Positions 17,782 through 27,392 of a DNA stretch of 64,000 nt are shown one piece after another. A program made the position numbers and the translations under genes. Origin of the DNA: Imperialibacter sp964351395 (GTDB taxonomy: Bacteria > Bacteroidota > Bacteroidia > Cytophagales > Cyclobacteriaceae); assembly GCA_964351395.1 (NCBI GenBank), contig CAYGOF010000002.1, forward strand, positions 388,550 through 452,549, written 5' to 3'. A model generated the notes under the pieces. That model saw only the letters and a program-made list of their open reading frames with translations, did not search any database and was not told the origin of the DNA. The stretch's first letter is position 1. Every line of letters begins with the position of its first letter.

Positions 17782-18720
17782 TTATTTTGAAGGTGCTAAT
17801 TCAGCCATAGAAATCAACAATGAACGCACTCTGGCAGCATCGCATACAGAGTAGTTGCCAGCCTGGTCTTTCAAAAGCACATAAGGTTGATCTACTGGCC
17901 CCGGATAGATATCCAGTTCAGTATTTTTAGAGGTATCAATATCTTTCAGCCTGATGGTCGCTACTGGCGCAGTGTTCATCAAACTGTCGTATACTGGTAT
18001 TTGCCCCCTGCTGATGAACTCATTGGTATAGAAAGCTTCATATTGCTGGATATAGTTCTCCAGCACCGTTGTGTCGGCGCCTGGTAGTCCGTTTACCTTG
18101 AGCGTCGTTTTGTCGAAAGCAATTGTCACGTCCTGTTCGTCCTGATCCTGGTAATCGACTGTGAGCGATTGTAGAGAGCGCCAGTCACTGGAAAACAGCA
18201 GGCGGTTGCGCCACTGATTTTCTGAGAACTCAAAAATACCAGATACATAATTAGGATAGCCCGGTAGCTCCACCTGATAAATCTTCCCGTCGCTGTTCAA
18301 TTTAAAATAAGACTCTGTTTTGGAAGGATTGCCCGCTGCCACAAATTCCGTTAATACACCTGAATCGCTACTTACAATCACTCTATTTCCATTACTTAAC
18401 CACTGGTTGACTTCTGCAGCCTGACTGGGGCCCACTTCTCTCTTAACCCTCACCAGTTTCAATACACCCGTAAGAAAATTACGTATAGACCGGTCCACAC
18501 TGTACTTATCGTTTACCAGCCACTTGCCATCTACTTTACTAAGTACCACAGCGCTAGCTCCTGCGATCATTTCTATGCGATTGATACTGGCCGTATCGGT
18601 AAGCTGCAAAAGGTCATGCCCAACAATTGATGTCGTCGTGGGGCGGCCAGCCCACCAGGTAGCCGTGATAAGCACCAAAAGCACACCAAGAGAAATAAGT
18701 AGTAGAGAATTCTTATGCAT
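17782..18720 (-). CDS. DUF4340-type membrane-anchored protein of the gld operon
   Basis: 312 residues. One N-terminal transmembrane segment (residues 6-25) with the rest periplasmic. The pattern INRIEMIAGASAVVLSKVDGKWLVND and the later ENQWRNRLLFSSDWRSLQSL fit the DUF4340 family, which often sits behind the GldG-type ABC genes. It starts 4 bp after gldG ends, so it is almost certainly in the same operon and likely works with the GldAFG transporter. Its precise role is not known. Confidence 0.78.
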   Translation of the reverse strand: MHKNSLLLISLGVLLVLITATWWAGRPTTTSIVGHDLLQLTDTASINRIEMIAGASAVVLSKVDGKWLVNDKYSVDRSIRNFLTGVLKLVRVKREVGPSQAAEVNQWLSNGNRVIVSSDSGVLTEFVAAGNPSKTESYFKLNSDGKIYQVELPGYPNYVSGIFEFSENQWRNRLLFSSDWRSLQSLTVDYQDQDEQDVTIAFDKTTLKVNGLPGADTTVLENYIQQYEAFYTNEFISRGQIPVYDSLMNTAPVATIRLKDIDTSKNTELDIYPGPVDQPYVLLKDQAGNYSVCDAARVRSLLISMAELAPSK

Positions 18721-18724
18721 GGCT

Positions 18725-20413
18725 TTAAAAACTGGTATATCTTCTCTTTCTCAAAAACGCTTTGATCAAAGCAAAAATCAACAGAAGCACTAAGGGACCT
18801 GCCAGGTTCAGTACCTGCCAGAAAGTGCGGCTTTCATCGATTTTCTGTTTATCGAGCGGTCGGATCCTGACTTCTCTGTTCCTTGCCAATATCAGTCCAT
18901 TGTCGTCCATCAGGTACTCAAGAGCGTTGACTATAAAATCTTTATTCGCATATACCTTTTGAGAAATGGGGTCGATACCCAACTCCATGGGTTGACCGTT
19001 TTCAGGGTTGAGCTCATTTCTAATGAAATCCCCATCGGACACAACCACAATTTTTGACGAAACACCGGCTTGTTTAAAGCCGGCTTTATTAATTCCCTTA
19101 GGCAGAATTCTATTTTTATACAGAGAGCTGAATGGGCCTTCCAGCAAATAACCTACCGGCTGACTGCCCTGGTTGAATGTTTCTGGGTTGATTCCCCCAC
19201 GAATATCATTGAGGTTGACACGCACTGGAGACGAGAGCACCCTGGAGCGTTCAGAAGTAAACATCAACGGAGTTTTTACGATGCCATCTGCCTTCACTGT
19301 ATCGATGGTAGACGTAAACCGAAAGAGGACGGCATCCAGGTTCTTGACCATTGGATGATCTGAAAAACGATTTACCTCAGGAAAAAAAGGCCATGGGATC
19401 AACTTCATTTGAGGCTGGTCGCCAATCATTCCATCAATCACCAAAAACTCCCCACAGCTCAAGTCCTGTACAAAATCAGCATTGATCCGGGCGCCGTAGT
19501 TAAACAGTAGGTCTTTCAGGTTATGTTCTATGGGGAATGCAATGGTACCTGCCCCCTCTGCTCCCGCCATATCTACGCTAAGTGCATCGACGAAGAACAG
19601 CAGCTTCCCTCCATTCATCACATACTGATCGAGGAGATACTTTTCATTTTCGCTATAAGCCACTGATGGTTTAGCTACGATAATGGCATCGAAGCCAGCC
19701 AGCGGCTGCACTTGCTTTGCCAGCTGAATAGCACCTACGTCGTATTTTTCTAACAGGAGAGATTGGAACCCTGCCAGTGCCAGGGTATCTATCGCAAAAT
19801 GATCAACCACTACCCCTACCCGCTTTCTATCATTACTAATAAGCTGCTTGATGGCATATGCCAGGTTGTACTCTACTCCTTCAATGGATTGATTGAGCAG
19901 CTCTTCATTCCCGTCGCCTTTGTTGCCCTTAAGCAACATTACACCCGTTTCACGGCCACCATACGAAATCAGTGCCCCAGGGTACAAACGGCGGCGAACA
20001 GTATTGCCATCCCTGGTGTAGCTAAGATCAGTTGGCTGTATACCCTTACGACTCAGCTCCACCATCATTTGCTCCTGCACTTGCCTGGAACCTCCGGCTA
20101 CCGGATTCTTAAAAGTAAATTCTATGTTGCGACCAGCATATACACTAAACTCTTCAAGTGTTTCCTTGATCGATTTCTGAAGCCGTTTTAGGTTGGAAGG
20201 AAGCTCTCCTTCGAGGTAGACCTCCACATACACCACCTCATTGAGGTTGCGGAGTAATTCTTTTGTAGGCTCAGAGATGGAATACCTTTTTTCTTCCGTC
20301 AAATCCAATCTGAGAGGCCAGGTTGCAGCCAGCATATTTACCCAAACAACCAGCAAAAGGCCGTTGAGGAATATCAACCATTTGGTGACCTCTCTGCTTT
20401 TCCAGTTCATCAT
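18725..20413 (-). CDS. gldG: Gliding-motility ABC transporter auxiliary protein GldG
   Basis: 562 residues. A transmembrane helix near the N terminus (about 12-30), a large periplasmic part with the ABC-type uncharacterised transport domain (TEEKRYSISEPTKELLRNL, then DEYDAIIVAKPS-like strand around 240-280) and a C-terminal helix (about 535-555) followed by a KRRRYTSF-like basic tail. In Flavobacterium johnsoniae GldA, GldF and GldG are needed for gliding. Its ATG overlaps the gldF stop (ATGA), which points to coupled translation. Confidence 0.9.
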   Translation of the reverse strand: MMNWKSREVTKWLIFLNGLLLVVWVNMLAATWPLRLDLTEEKRYSISEPTKELLRNLNEVVYVEVYLEGELPSNLKRLQKSIKETLEEFSVYAGRNIEFTFKNPVAGGSRQVQEQMMVELSRKGIQPTDLSYTRDGNTVRRRLYPGALISYGGRETGVMLLKGNKGDGNEELLNQSIEGVEYNLAYAIKQLISNDRKRVGVVVDHFAIDTLALAGFQSLLLEKYDVGAIQLAKQVQPLAGFDAIIVAKPSVAYSENEKYLLDQYVMNGGKLLFFVDALSVDMAGAEGAGTIAFPIEHNLKDLLFNYGARINADFVQDLSCGEFLVIDGMIGDQPQMKLIPWPFFPEVNRFSDHPMVKNLDAVLFRFTSTIDTVKADGIVKTPLMFTSERSRVLSSPVRVNLNDIRGGINPETFNQGSQPVGYLLEGPFSSLYKNRILPKGINKAGFKQAGVSSKIVVVSDGDFIRNELNPENGQPMELGIDPISQKVYANKDFIVNALEYLMDDNGLILARNREVRIRPLDKQKIDESRTFWQVLNLAGPLVLLLIFALIKAFLRKRRYTSF

Positions 20414-21135
20414 ATCCTTTGGTTAAGTTTAAGCCTGGTAATAAGCAGGAAAATAAATATGACACTGAGGAAGTAGACAATGTCTCTGGAGTCGAGCAGC
20501 CCTTTGCTTAGTGAATTGTAATGGGTGAGCATACCGAGTTCCTCCAAAAGAACGGAATAAGGTCCCCATACGTTTATGGCCGCTATTGAAGTAAAACCAG
20601 TGAACAGAAAGAAGCAAAGAAACACTGACAGGATAAAGGCAATGATTTGGTTTTCGGAAAGTGACGAGGCCATGAGACCAATAGATGTAAACGCTGCGCC
20701 CAGCAGCAGCAATCCAACATAAGAACCAAGAATACCGGCAGTATCAAGGTTGCCAACAGGGTTACCTAAGGAAGAGATAGAGAAATAATAAAGTGAAGTA
20801 GGCAGCAAGGTAAAAACCACCAGGAAAAGCCCAGCCAGATATTTGCCTCCAATTATTTGCACTTCTGATAGGGGCCTTGTCAACAGAAGTTCCAGCGTTC
20901 CTCCTTTTTTTTCTTCAGCAAAAAACTTCATGGTGATGGCTGGGATGAGAAACATCAAAACATAAGGACCAAGGCTGAAAAGAGTCTCCATGTCCGCATA
21001 GCCATAGTCGAGCACATTGGTTTCCGGGAACACCCACATCAGCAAGCCTATTCCGGTCAGAAAAACCGCAATAACGACGTAGGCGATAAGTGAATTAAGA
21101 AAGCTATTGACTTCTTTACTGAAAACTGTCCACAT
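20410..21135 (-). CDS. gldF: Gliding-motility ABC transporter permease GldF
   Basis: 241 residues from the ATG at 21135 (MWTVFSKEVNSFLNSLIAYV), chosen because the upstream alternative at 21213 would overlap gldA by 74 bp. Six hydrophobic segments of an ABC-2 type permease are visible, with the family pattern MKFFAEEKKGGTLELLLTRP between the second and third. It is the inner-membrane partner of GldA. The gene begins 4 bp after the gldA stop. Confidence 0.92.
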   Translation of the reverse strand: MWTVFSKEVNSFLNSLIAYVVIAVFLTGIGLLMWVFPETNVLDYGYADMETLFSLGPYVLMFLIPAITMKFFAEEKKGGTLELLLTRPLSEVQIIGGKYLAGLFLVVFTLLPTSLYYFSISSLGNPVGNLDTAGILGSYVGLLLLGAAFTSIGLMASSLSENQIIAFILSVFLCFFLFTGFTSIAAINVWGPYSVLLEELGMLTHYNSLSKGLLDSRDIVYFLSVIFIFLLITRLKLNQRI

Positions 21136-21139
21136 AGGC

Positions 21140-22069
21140 TCAGGAAACTTTTTGGTCTTGGGTGAGCTCCTTAAATATATTTTCCAAAGAATTTTCCTCC
21201 TGCTGGATCCCAAGCAGTGGCCAGCTATTTTCTCCAGCCAGCTTAAGCAACGAAGGCCTGAGATCTTTATCTGAGTTGATCGTTAATCGAATCTTCCTGG
21301 GTTCTATCGCTTCTATATTTGTTACCTCCCTCATCTTATCTAAACCGGCAAAGCTGCTCATTTCTTCTGAAAACTCAAGTACGACAAATGTCTGCCCTTT
21401 TGCTTGCTTGCCCAACTCCTTAACGGTGCTGTCGGCTACTTTCTTGCCTTTGTTGATAATAATGACCCTGTCGCAGATGGCAGTCACTTCCTGCATAATA
21501 TGGGTAGAAAAAACGACCGTTTTCTCTTTGCCTATTTCTTTGATCACCTGCCTGATTTCAAGAATCTGATTCGGGTCAAGACCAGTTGTTGGCTCATCGA
21601 GGATGAGTACGGGTGGATTATGAATCAGGGCTTGGGCGAGGCCTACTCGTTGGCGATAACCTTTCGATAGCGCACCAATCAACTTGTTTTGTTCAACCTC
21701 CAGTCCGCACAAATCCACCATTTCCTTAATACGAGCACTCAAGGCTTTTCCTTTTAGTCCATGCACATGGCCAATAAACCCGAGGTACTCGTGCACGTAC
21801 ATGTCGAGGTATAAGGGATTATGCTCAGGCAAGTATCCCACATTGTTTCGCACTTGCGCAGATTGACTCACTGCATCAAAACCTGCCACCCTAATCGTCC
21901 CTTCTGAAGGTAAAAAGTAGGTGGTCGCCATTTTCATAGTCGTTGACTTGCCCGCACCGTTGGGTCCGAGAAAGCCCAGTATTTCACCTTTTTCTGCAGA
22001 GAAAGAAAGCTGATCAACTGCTCTCTGAGCGCCGAAAACCTTGCTTACATTTAGTACTTCTAGTGACAT
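21140..22069 (-). CDS. gldA: Gliding-motility ABC transporter ATPase GldA
   Basis: 309 residues. Walker A GPNGAGKST at residues 35-43, ABC signature LSKGYRQRVGLAQAL near 134-148, Walker B VLILDEPTTGLDP, and an H-loop STHIMQEV. The C-terminal part (from about 220) is the extra regulatory domain of this group. It powers the GldF/GldG complex. It follows the SDR gene with a 24-bp gap. Confidence 0.93.
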   Translation of the reverse strand: MSLEVLNVSKVFGAQRAVDQLSFSAEKGEILGFLGPNGAGKSTTMKMATTYFLPSEGTIRVAGFDAVSQSAQVRNNVGYLPEHNPLYLDMYVHEYLGFIGHVHGLKGKALSARIKEMVDLCGLEVEQNKLIGALSKGYRQRVGLAQALIHNPPVLILDEPTTGLDPNQILEIRQVIKEIGKEKTVVFSTHIMQEVTAICDRVIIINKGKKVADSTVKELGKQAKGQTFVVLEFSEEMSSFAGLDKMREVTNIEAIEPRKIRLTINSDKDLRPSLLKLAGENSWPLLGIQQEENSLENIFKELTQDQKVS

Positions 22070-22093
22070 ATCTTAAACCAAGCCTCAAAAATA

Positions 22094-22798
22094 TTATTTT
22101 TTAGGCTTTCCCTGTGGTCTTAAGGGTCTTAATTCAAGATCGGCAGGTAAGTAATTTGGATGGGTGTCTAGCAGTTCCACCACAGATTTGGCAATATCTT
22201 GAGGCTGCATCATGTTTTCGGGCGGTGTGGAGGTATGGCGTCCTTCAAAGAAATGAGTATTGGTAGAGCCTGGATACACGCCAGTAACCTTGATGCCAAA
22301 GTCTCTCAATTCCATCATCATAGAGTGGGTAAGTCCAGTTACTGCATGCTTTGTGGCACTGTAGGCAGCATAATTCTTCACACCGTTAAGTCCAGCGATC
22401 GATGAGATATTGATAATATGCCCGAAATCATTTTGCTTCATTTGGGGTATCAACAACCTGGAGATGTAAAAGATACTATCAACATTGGTACGGAACATCG
22501 TTTGCCAATCTTCAGGCTTGGTATCTTCAAAAGCTGAAGGGATCCCTAAACCGGCATTGTTGATCAAAAAATCAATAGTAGGCCCAAACCTGGCAACGGT
22601 CGCTTTGTAAGCAGCGCCAATCGAATCGACCGATTGCACATCGGCCTCAATAAACTGAAAATCTGCGTCAGATATACCCGGGTCAGTCCTACTCCATCCG
22701 GCAACTTTAACCCCCTTCTCCAGTAATTCTTCTACTATGGCCAGCCCTATTCCTTTGCTCGCTCCTGTCACAATTGCTGTTTTGCCTTTCAATATCAT
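22094..22798 (-). CDS. Short-chain dehydrogenase/reductase (SDR)
   Basis: 234 residues, classical SDR length. NAD(P)-binding TGASKGIG is at residues 11-18, NNAG near 86, catalytic Ser in INISSIAG and Tyr/Lys in YSATKHA (the YxxxK motif), and GVYPGST after it. It should be a cytoplasmic NADP-linked oxidoreductase of unknown substrate. The gene is first in the unit SDR-gldA-gldF-gldG-DUF4340, and its link to gliding may be only positional. Confidence 0.9.
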   Translation of the reverse strand: MILKGKTAIVTGASKGIGLAIVEELLEKGVKVAGWSRTDPGISDADFQFIEADVQSVDSIGAAYKATVARFGPTIDFLINNAGLGIPSAFEDTKPEDWQTMFRTNVDSIFYISRLLIPQMKQNDFGHIINISSIAGLNGVKNYAAYSATKHAVTGLTHSMMMELRDFGIKVTGVYPGSTNTHFFEGRHTSTPPENMMQPQDIAKSVVELLDTHPNYLPADLELRPLRPQGKPKK

Positions 22799-23012
22799 AC
22801 CTTTTAGTTTTTTGTCTAGTTCAATGCGCTATACGCTTGCAATAATCCTTAATTTAAGACTACTATCAAATGTTTTGAAAGGGTGTATTAGTTCCATCTA
22901 CCAATGGGCATACTTGCCATAAATATCTGGCAAATTGAAATTAACGGATATCTGAGTAAAAATTAATTTGATACTTGGGCACTTTGTCTATCGTTTTAAC
23001 TATTATCTAACT

Positions 23013-23660
23013 ATGGAAGCTTCAACACTCAGACCACAAACTCTCAAGGAAGAAATTGCCAACAGCCTGACTCACGGGATTGGCATTCTTTTCAGTGTTG
23101 TCGCCATTTCCCTTCTCGTGACTTTTTCTGTATTGAACGGCTCGGCCATACACGTGGTGAGCAGCAGCATATTTGCAGGCTCTTTCCTTTTGCTGTACAC
23201 GTTCTCCACCCTTTACCACGCTTTTCAGCATGAGCAGGTGAAGAAGTTGCTCCGAACCTTCGATCATATCAGTATTTACATTCTGATTGCTGGCACCTAC
23301 ACACCTTTCCTGTTGCTGGGAGTTGGTGGCGCACTGGGATGGGTGTTTTTCGGGATCATCTGGCTGCTGGCCTTACTCGGCATTTTCTTCAAGGTTTACT
23401 ACCAATACAGGTTCCCAAAAGCTTCGCTGATCTTTTACCTGGGAATGGGCTGGATGGCCGTTTTCATTATTAAGCCTTTGCTGATTTCTCTTGATATTAC
23501 CGTGCTTTCGCTCATCCTCGGCGGCGGAGTAAGCTACACGCTGGGAACGATCTTCTTTGTACAGAAGAAAATGATGTATGCCCATGCCATATGGCACTTG
23601 TTTGTTTTGGGTGGAACTATCACCCACTTTATCGCCATGATGTTCTTGTTACAAGCTTAG
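23013..23660 (+). CDS. Haemolysin III family (PAQR-like) membrane protein
   Basis: 215 residues from the ATG at 23013 (MEASTLRPQTLKEEIANSLTH); an earlier start at 22968 adds a segment without family support. Seven hydrophobic segments carry the HlyIII/PAQR residues: EEIANSLTHGIG, STLYHAF, FDHISIYILIAGTYTP, and the C-terminal HAIWHLFVLGGTITHF. These His, Asp and Ser residues bind zinc in PAQR proteins. Roles in lipid or membrane homeostasis are proposed for bacterial members. The stop overlaps that of the convergent purine phosphorylase gene. Confidence 0.9.
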   Translation: MEASTLRPQTLKEEIANSLTHGIGILFSVVAISLLVTFSVLNGSAIHVVSSSIFAGSFLLLYTFSTLYHAFQHEQVKKLLRTFDHISIYILIAGTYTPFLLLGVGGALGWVFFGIIWLLALLGIFFKVYYQYRFPKASLIFYLGMGWMAVFIIKPLLISLDITVLSLILGGGVSYTLGTIFFVQKKMMYAHAIWHLFVLGGTITHFIAMMFLLQA

Positions 23661-24484
23661 CCTGCTGTCGCAACGACCATCCGTCGAATGATCGCCCTGA
23701 GATTTGGTTCGGCCTTGCTGGCAGCATCCACAATTTCATTGAGGCTTACCTTCTTAATCATGCCCGGCACCCCCATGTCGGTAATAATTGAAAGAGCAAA
23801 AACTGGCAATTCCATATGCCTGGCCACTATTACTTCCGGCACGGTTGACATGCCAACAGCATCTGCCCCTATAATCCTCAAGTACTTGTACTCGGCGGGT
23901 GTTTCGAGATTAGGCCCCTCTACGCCAGCATAGACACCTTCCTTTAGATCAATGCCTTCATTCTTAGCAATTTCTCTGGCCAGCTTGATCATTTCATGAT
24001 CATACGCCTCACTCATATCAGGAAATCGAGCCCCAAGAGTGTCCAGGTTTTTGCCTCGAAGCGGGTTCTCGGTGAACAAATTGATATGGTCAGTTACCAT
24101 CATCATATCACTGTTTCGGAAAGCAGGATTGAGTCCACCAGAAGCGTTTGATACAAATAGCCGCTTCACACCCAACAGTTTCATTACCCTCACCGGCATG
24201 GTTACCTGCTGCATGCTGTATCCTTCGTAAAAATGGAAACGTCCCTGCATCACCATCACTGGCACCTTTCCTATATGGCCGAAAATCAATTTGCCTTTGT
24301 GGAACTCCACCGTTGAGACCGGGAAGTGCGGAATGTCTTTGTAGTCGATGACATCAACGATCGTGACCTCCTCTTCCAGACTGTGAAGACCTGTACCCAG
24401 AATAATGCCTGTTTCTGGTGCAATTGAGGTTTTGCTTACTATATACTTGGTTGCCTCCTGTATCTGGCTGAGGGAAATTTGCAT
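23657..24484 (-). CDS. Purine-nucleoside phosphorylase
   Basis: 275 residues from the ATG at 24484 (MQISLSQIQEATKYIVSKTS). The trimeric PNP family signatures are present: GIILGTGLHSL (phosphate site), VMQGRFHFYEGYSM, VSNASGGLNPAFR, VEGPNLETPAEYKYLRIIGADAVGMSTVPEVIVAR, and SIITDMG. It splits inosine or guanosine with phosphate to base and ribose-1-phosphate in purine salvage. It is the low-molecular-mass (trimeric) type. Confidence 0.94.
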   Translation of the reverse strand: MQISLSQIQEATKYIVSKTSIAPETGIILGTGLHSLEEEVTIVDVIDYKDIPHFPVSTVEFHKGKLIFGHIGKVPVMVMQGRFHFYEGYSMQQVTMPVRVMKLLGVKRLFVSNASGGLNPAFRNSDMMMVTDHINLFTENPLRGKNLDTLGARFPDMSEAYDHEMIKLAREIAKNEGIDLKEGVYAGVEGPNLETPAEYKYLRIIGADAVGMSTVPEVIVARHMELPVFALSIITDMGVPGMIKKVSLNEIVDAASKAEPNLRAIIRRMVVATAG

Positions 24485-24625
24485 GGTGATAACTGTTTGA
24501 GAAAATCGGCTGAATCTACTCCTCTCCTGTTGCTTTTGAAAATAAAACCGTCGGATTTCATTGCCACTACTATTATATTGGCTCTCAATTCGTCCAATCA
24601 TCAGGTACTTCCTATTCTCTATCCT

Positions 24626-26662
24626 ATGAAAAAATATGTAATCGCTGGCCTGTTCATCTTTTCTGTAATGCTAGTCAACGCTCAGGAACTCAAAAACCCT
24701 TCCTTCGAAGAGGTGCTTTCGCTGCAGTCTGTCGGTAGCCCGCAAATATCTCCTGATGGCAAGAACGTGGCCTTTACCGTTAACTCAACAGACTGGGAAA
24801 ACAATAGGTATGACACGGAAATCTGGCTTTCAAAAGATGGTGGAGAGCCGTTTCAGTTGACCAATAATATTGAAAACAGCAGCACTAGCCCCAAATGGTC
24901 GCCAGATGGTAAATGGATCGCCTTCCTTTCAGACAAAACCGGAAAAACGCAGGTCCAGGTCATCCGGCTAGAAGGGGGAGAATCTGTTCAACTAACGAAT
25001 ACAAAAGGTAGTATCTCTAGTTTTGAATGGGGGCCCGACGGAAAGCAAATAGCTTTTACGCAATCTGAGGACAAAGACAAAGTTGAGAAAGCAAGAAAAG
25101 AGAAGTTTGGTGGATTTGAGGTTGAGGACGCAGAGTATAAGCTAAACAGGTTGTGGTTGACGACGTTTGATCCCGAGAAATTATTCAAGCCTGCGCTGCC
25201 CAAAGACAAAGCGGACACAACGAAAAAAGACAAAAGCACCTACATACTGCTGGATAGTGTAAACTATACGGTAACCAATTTTCTATGGTCGCCGGACGGC
25301 TCAAAAATCGCATTCAACCATCAGCCTGATCCGTTTATTACTTCGTTCATTAAATCTGACATTTCCATTCTGGATGTAGCAACAAAAAAGGTGACGCCAC
25401 TAGTTCAGAACAAAAGTACGGATGCATTGGAGGCCTGGTCGCCGGATGGGCGATGGATACTCTACAGTTCAAACGTAAACGACACTGTTGCTAACTTTTA
25501 TAAAAATGATAAACTGTTTAGAATAAAACTGAACGGATCAGAAAACACGCAACTGGCAAAATCATTCGACGAAAATCTCAGCTCGCTTGTATGGAATCCA
25601 CAGGGGATATTTGGCATTGCCTATCAAAAGACCGTGCGTCGGTTTTTCTTTATCGACCCGGACAACGGAAAATTCAAGCCCATCTTCACGTCTCCAGCGA
25701 GAATTTACGGTATGTCGTTCACCGGAGATGGCGAGTTAGTGGCTTTTTCGGGTACTGAAGAGCATTCACTTACAGAAATCTACACCAGCCCGATCAAAGC
25801 CGTGGCGCAAAAGAAGCTCACCAATTTCAGCGGGCAGCTTTCCGGGTGGGCCACTGCCGATAGCGAGGTAGTCAGCTGGAAAAGCAAGGACGGCGCAACT
25901 ATCGAGGGCGTACTTAGCAAACCCAAAGATTATGACCCCAGCAAGAAATATCCGCTGCTGGTCATCATCCATGGTGGCCCGACAGGGACCTCTACGCCAG
26001 CACCAGTAGCCAACTATGTATATCCGTTCAACCAGTGGCTCAATAAAGGAGCACTGATCCTCCAACCCAATTATCGAGGTTCCGCAGGCTATGGCGAAGC
26101 ATTTCGTTCGCTGAATGTAAACAACCTGGGCGTCGGAGATGCATGGGATGTATTGTCGGGCATAGAATCGCTAGAGAAAAAAGGCATGATCGATAGCAAT
26201 AAAATAGGCTGCATGGGCTGGAGCCAGGGTGGATACATCTCGGCTTTTCTTACCACGAACTCAGACAAGTTCAAAGCCATTTCCGTGGGAGCAGGTATTT
26301 CAAACTGGGTAACCTATTATGTAAATACTGACATCCATCCGTTTACCCGTCAGTACCTCAATGCCACTCCCTGGTCAAACATGGATATCTATCTGAAGAC
26401 GTCACCCATGACCAATATCAACCAGGCAAAGACACCTACCCTTATACAGCATGGGGAATTCGACAAAAGAGTGCCAATACCCAATGCTTATGAATTGTAC
26501 CAGGGCTTGCAGGATGTAGGTGTGGAAACGAAACTAATCGTCTACAAAGGATTTGGACACGGCATCACCAAGCCCAAAGAAAGGCTGGCAGCTGTGTGGC
26601 ATAACTGGCAGTGGTTCGGTAAGTACATCTGGGGGGAGGAGATTGAGGTGCCGGAGGAGTAG
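24626..26662 (+). CDS. Secreted S9-family serine peptidase (prolyl oligopeptidase/DPP-like)
   Basis: 678 residues from the ATG at 24626, which opens a signal peptide ending VNAQ at residue 20; a start at 24479 would add 49 implausible residues and overlap the PNP gene. Residues 30-400 show repeated WD40-like strands with WSPDGKWI, SPDGSKIAF and SPDGRWILY, forming a propeller. The C-terminal alpha/beta hydrolase has GWSQGG (nucleophile Ser533), GEFDKRVP (Asp613) and GFGHGI (His645). It is likely periplasmic and releases di- or tripeptides or acyl-amino acids. Confidence 0.94.
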   Translation: MKKYVIAGLFIFSVMLVNAQELKNPSFEEVLSLQSVGSPQISPDGKNVAFTVNSTDWENNRYDTEIWLSKDGGEPFQLTNNIENSSTSPKWSPDGKWIAFLSDKTGKTQVQVIRLEGGESVQLTNTKGSISSFEWGPDGKQIAFTQSEDKDKVEKARKEKFGGFEVEDAEYKLNRLWLTTFDPEKLFKPALPKDKADTTKKDKSTYILLDSVNYTVTNFLWSPDGSKIAFNHQPDPFITSFIKSDISILDVATKKVTPLVQNKSTDALEAWSPDGRWILYSSNVNDTVANFYKNDKLFRIKLNGSENTQLAKSFDENLSSLVWNPQGIFGIAYQKTVRRFFFIDPDNGKFKPIFTSPARIYGMSFTGDGELVAFSGTEEHSLTEIYTSPIKAVAQKKLTNFSGQLSGWATADSEVVSWKSKDGATIEGVLSKPKDYDPSKKYPLLVIIHGGPTGTSTPAPVANYVYPFNQWLNKGALILQPNYRGSAGYGEAFRSLNVNNLGVGDAWDVLSGIESLEKKGMIDSNKIGCMGWSQGGYISAFLTTNSDKFKAISVGAGISNWVTYYVNTDIHPFTRQYLNATPWSNMDIYLKTSPMTNINQAKTPTLIQHGEFDKRVPIPNAYELYQGLQDVGVETKLIVYKGFGHGITKPKERLAAVWHNWQWFGKYIWGEEIEVPEE

Positions 26663-26666
26663 ATAA

Positions 26667-26699
26667 ATGTGATAGTATATTTTGTTAAATTTGTCACAT
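26667..26699 (+). promoter_or_regulatory. Promoter and inverted-repeat operator of the toxin-antitoxin pair
   Basis: An exact -7 box TAAATTTG lies at 26686-26693, only 4 bp before the antitoxin ATG. An inverted repeat ATGTGA/TCACAT (26667-26672 and 26694-26699) frames it and includes the first two bases of the start codon. This layout suits autorepression by the antitoxin and a transcript with little or no leader. Confidence 0.45.
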
Positions 26700-26925
26700 G
26701 AAGCAATTCACCATCACTATACCAGACGGAGTTACCCTCGATGAAAGGGACACAAAAAGATTCCTAGCAGCGAAGATGTATGAATCAGGCAAATTATCGC
26801 TTGGTCAGGCCGCTGGGGTGGCAGGGCTATCTAAGGTGGCTTTTTCTGAGATTCTGGCTGACTATGATGTTTCTCTAATTAATTATCCGCCTGAAGATAT
26901 CCTCAAGGATGCAGCTCAATTCTGA
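26698..26925 (+). CDS. UPF0175-family antitoxin
   Basis: 75 residues. The N-terminal strand FTITIPDGVTL is followed by a helical stretch, SLGQAAGVAGLSKVAFSEILADYDV, close to a small helix-turn-helix, as in UPF0175 proteins. These are found before PIN-domain genes and are believed to neutralise the toxin and bind their own promoter. Its last 17 bases overlap the PIN gene. Confidence 0.8.
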   Translation: MKQFTITIPDGVTLDERDTKRFLAAKMYESGKLSLGQAAGVAGLSKVAFSEILADYDVSLINYPPEDILKDAAQF

Positions 26926-27373
26926 GGTTATCATCTCGGATACCAGTTGCCTTATCCTTTTGCATAAAATTGGTGAAGTAGAACTATTAAGAAGATTCGG
27001 GCCCAAAATCTTCATTACTCAATTAATAAAAGACGAATTTGGCATGCCACTGCCAGACTGGATAGAAGTCAAGAACCCAAAAGACATTCACTATCAAGAA
27101 ATCTTGGAGATGGAACTTGACGCCGGCGAGGCCAGTGCCATCGCCCTGTCTTTAGATCTTGAAAATACTGTGCTAATCATCGATGATTTAAAAGGAAGGG
27201 AAGTGGCTCATCGACTGCAATTGAAATACGCCGGTACTTTTGGCCTCATCTTGAGAGCCAAACAAGAAGGGATTATTAGTAGTGTTGTGCCTATTTTGGA
27301 AAAAATTAGGAGAACGAACTTCAGATTTAGTGAAAAGCTCATTGACTCTATCATTAAGCAAGCGGGAGAATAG
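26909..27373 (+). CDS. PIN-domain toxin (DUF3368/VapC-like)
   Basis: 154 residues. PIN-domain acidic residues are visible: ISDTSCLILLHKIG at the start (first Asp), FITQLIKDEFG (Glu), LDAGEASAIALSLDL (GEASA pattern of the family) and LIIDDLKGREVA (Asp pair). The DUF3368 family is a PIN branch encoded with UPF0175 antitoxins. It should cleave RNA; the target is unknown. Confidence 0.85.
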   Translation: MQLNSEVIISDTSCLILLHKIGEVELLRRFGPKIFITQLIKDEFGMPLPDWIEVKNPKDIHYQEILEMELDAGEASAIALSLDLENTVLIIDDLKGREVAHRLQLKYAGTFGLILRAKQEGIISSVVPILEKIRRTNFRFSEKLIDSIIKQAGE

Positions 27374-27392
27374 TACCCTAAATCAAATTTTA

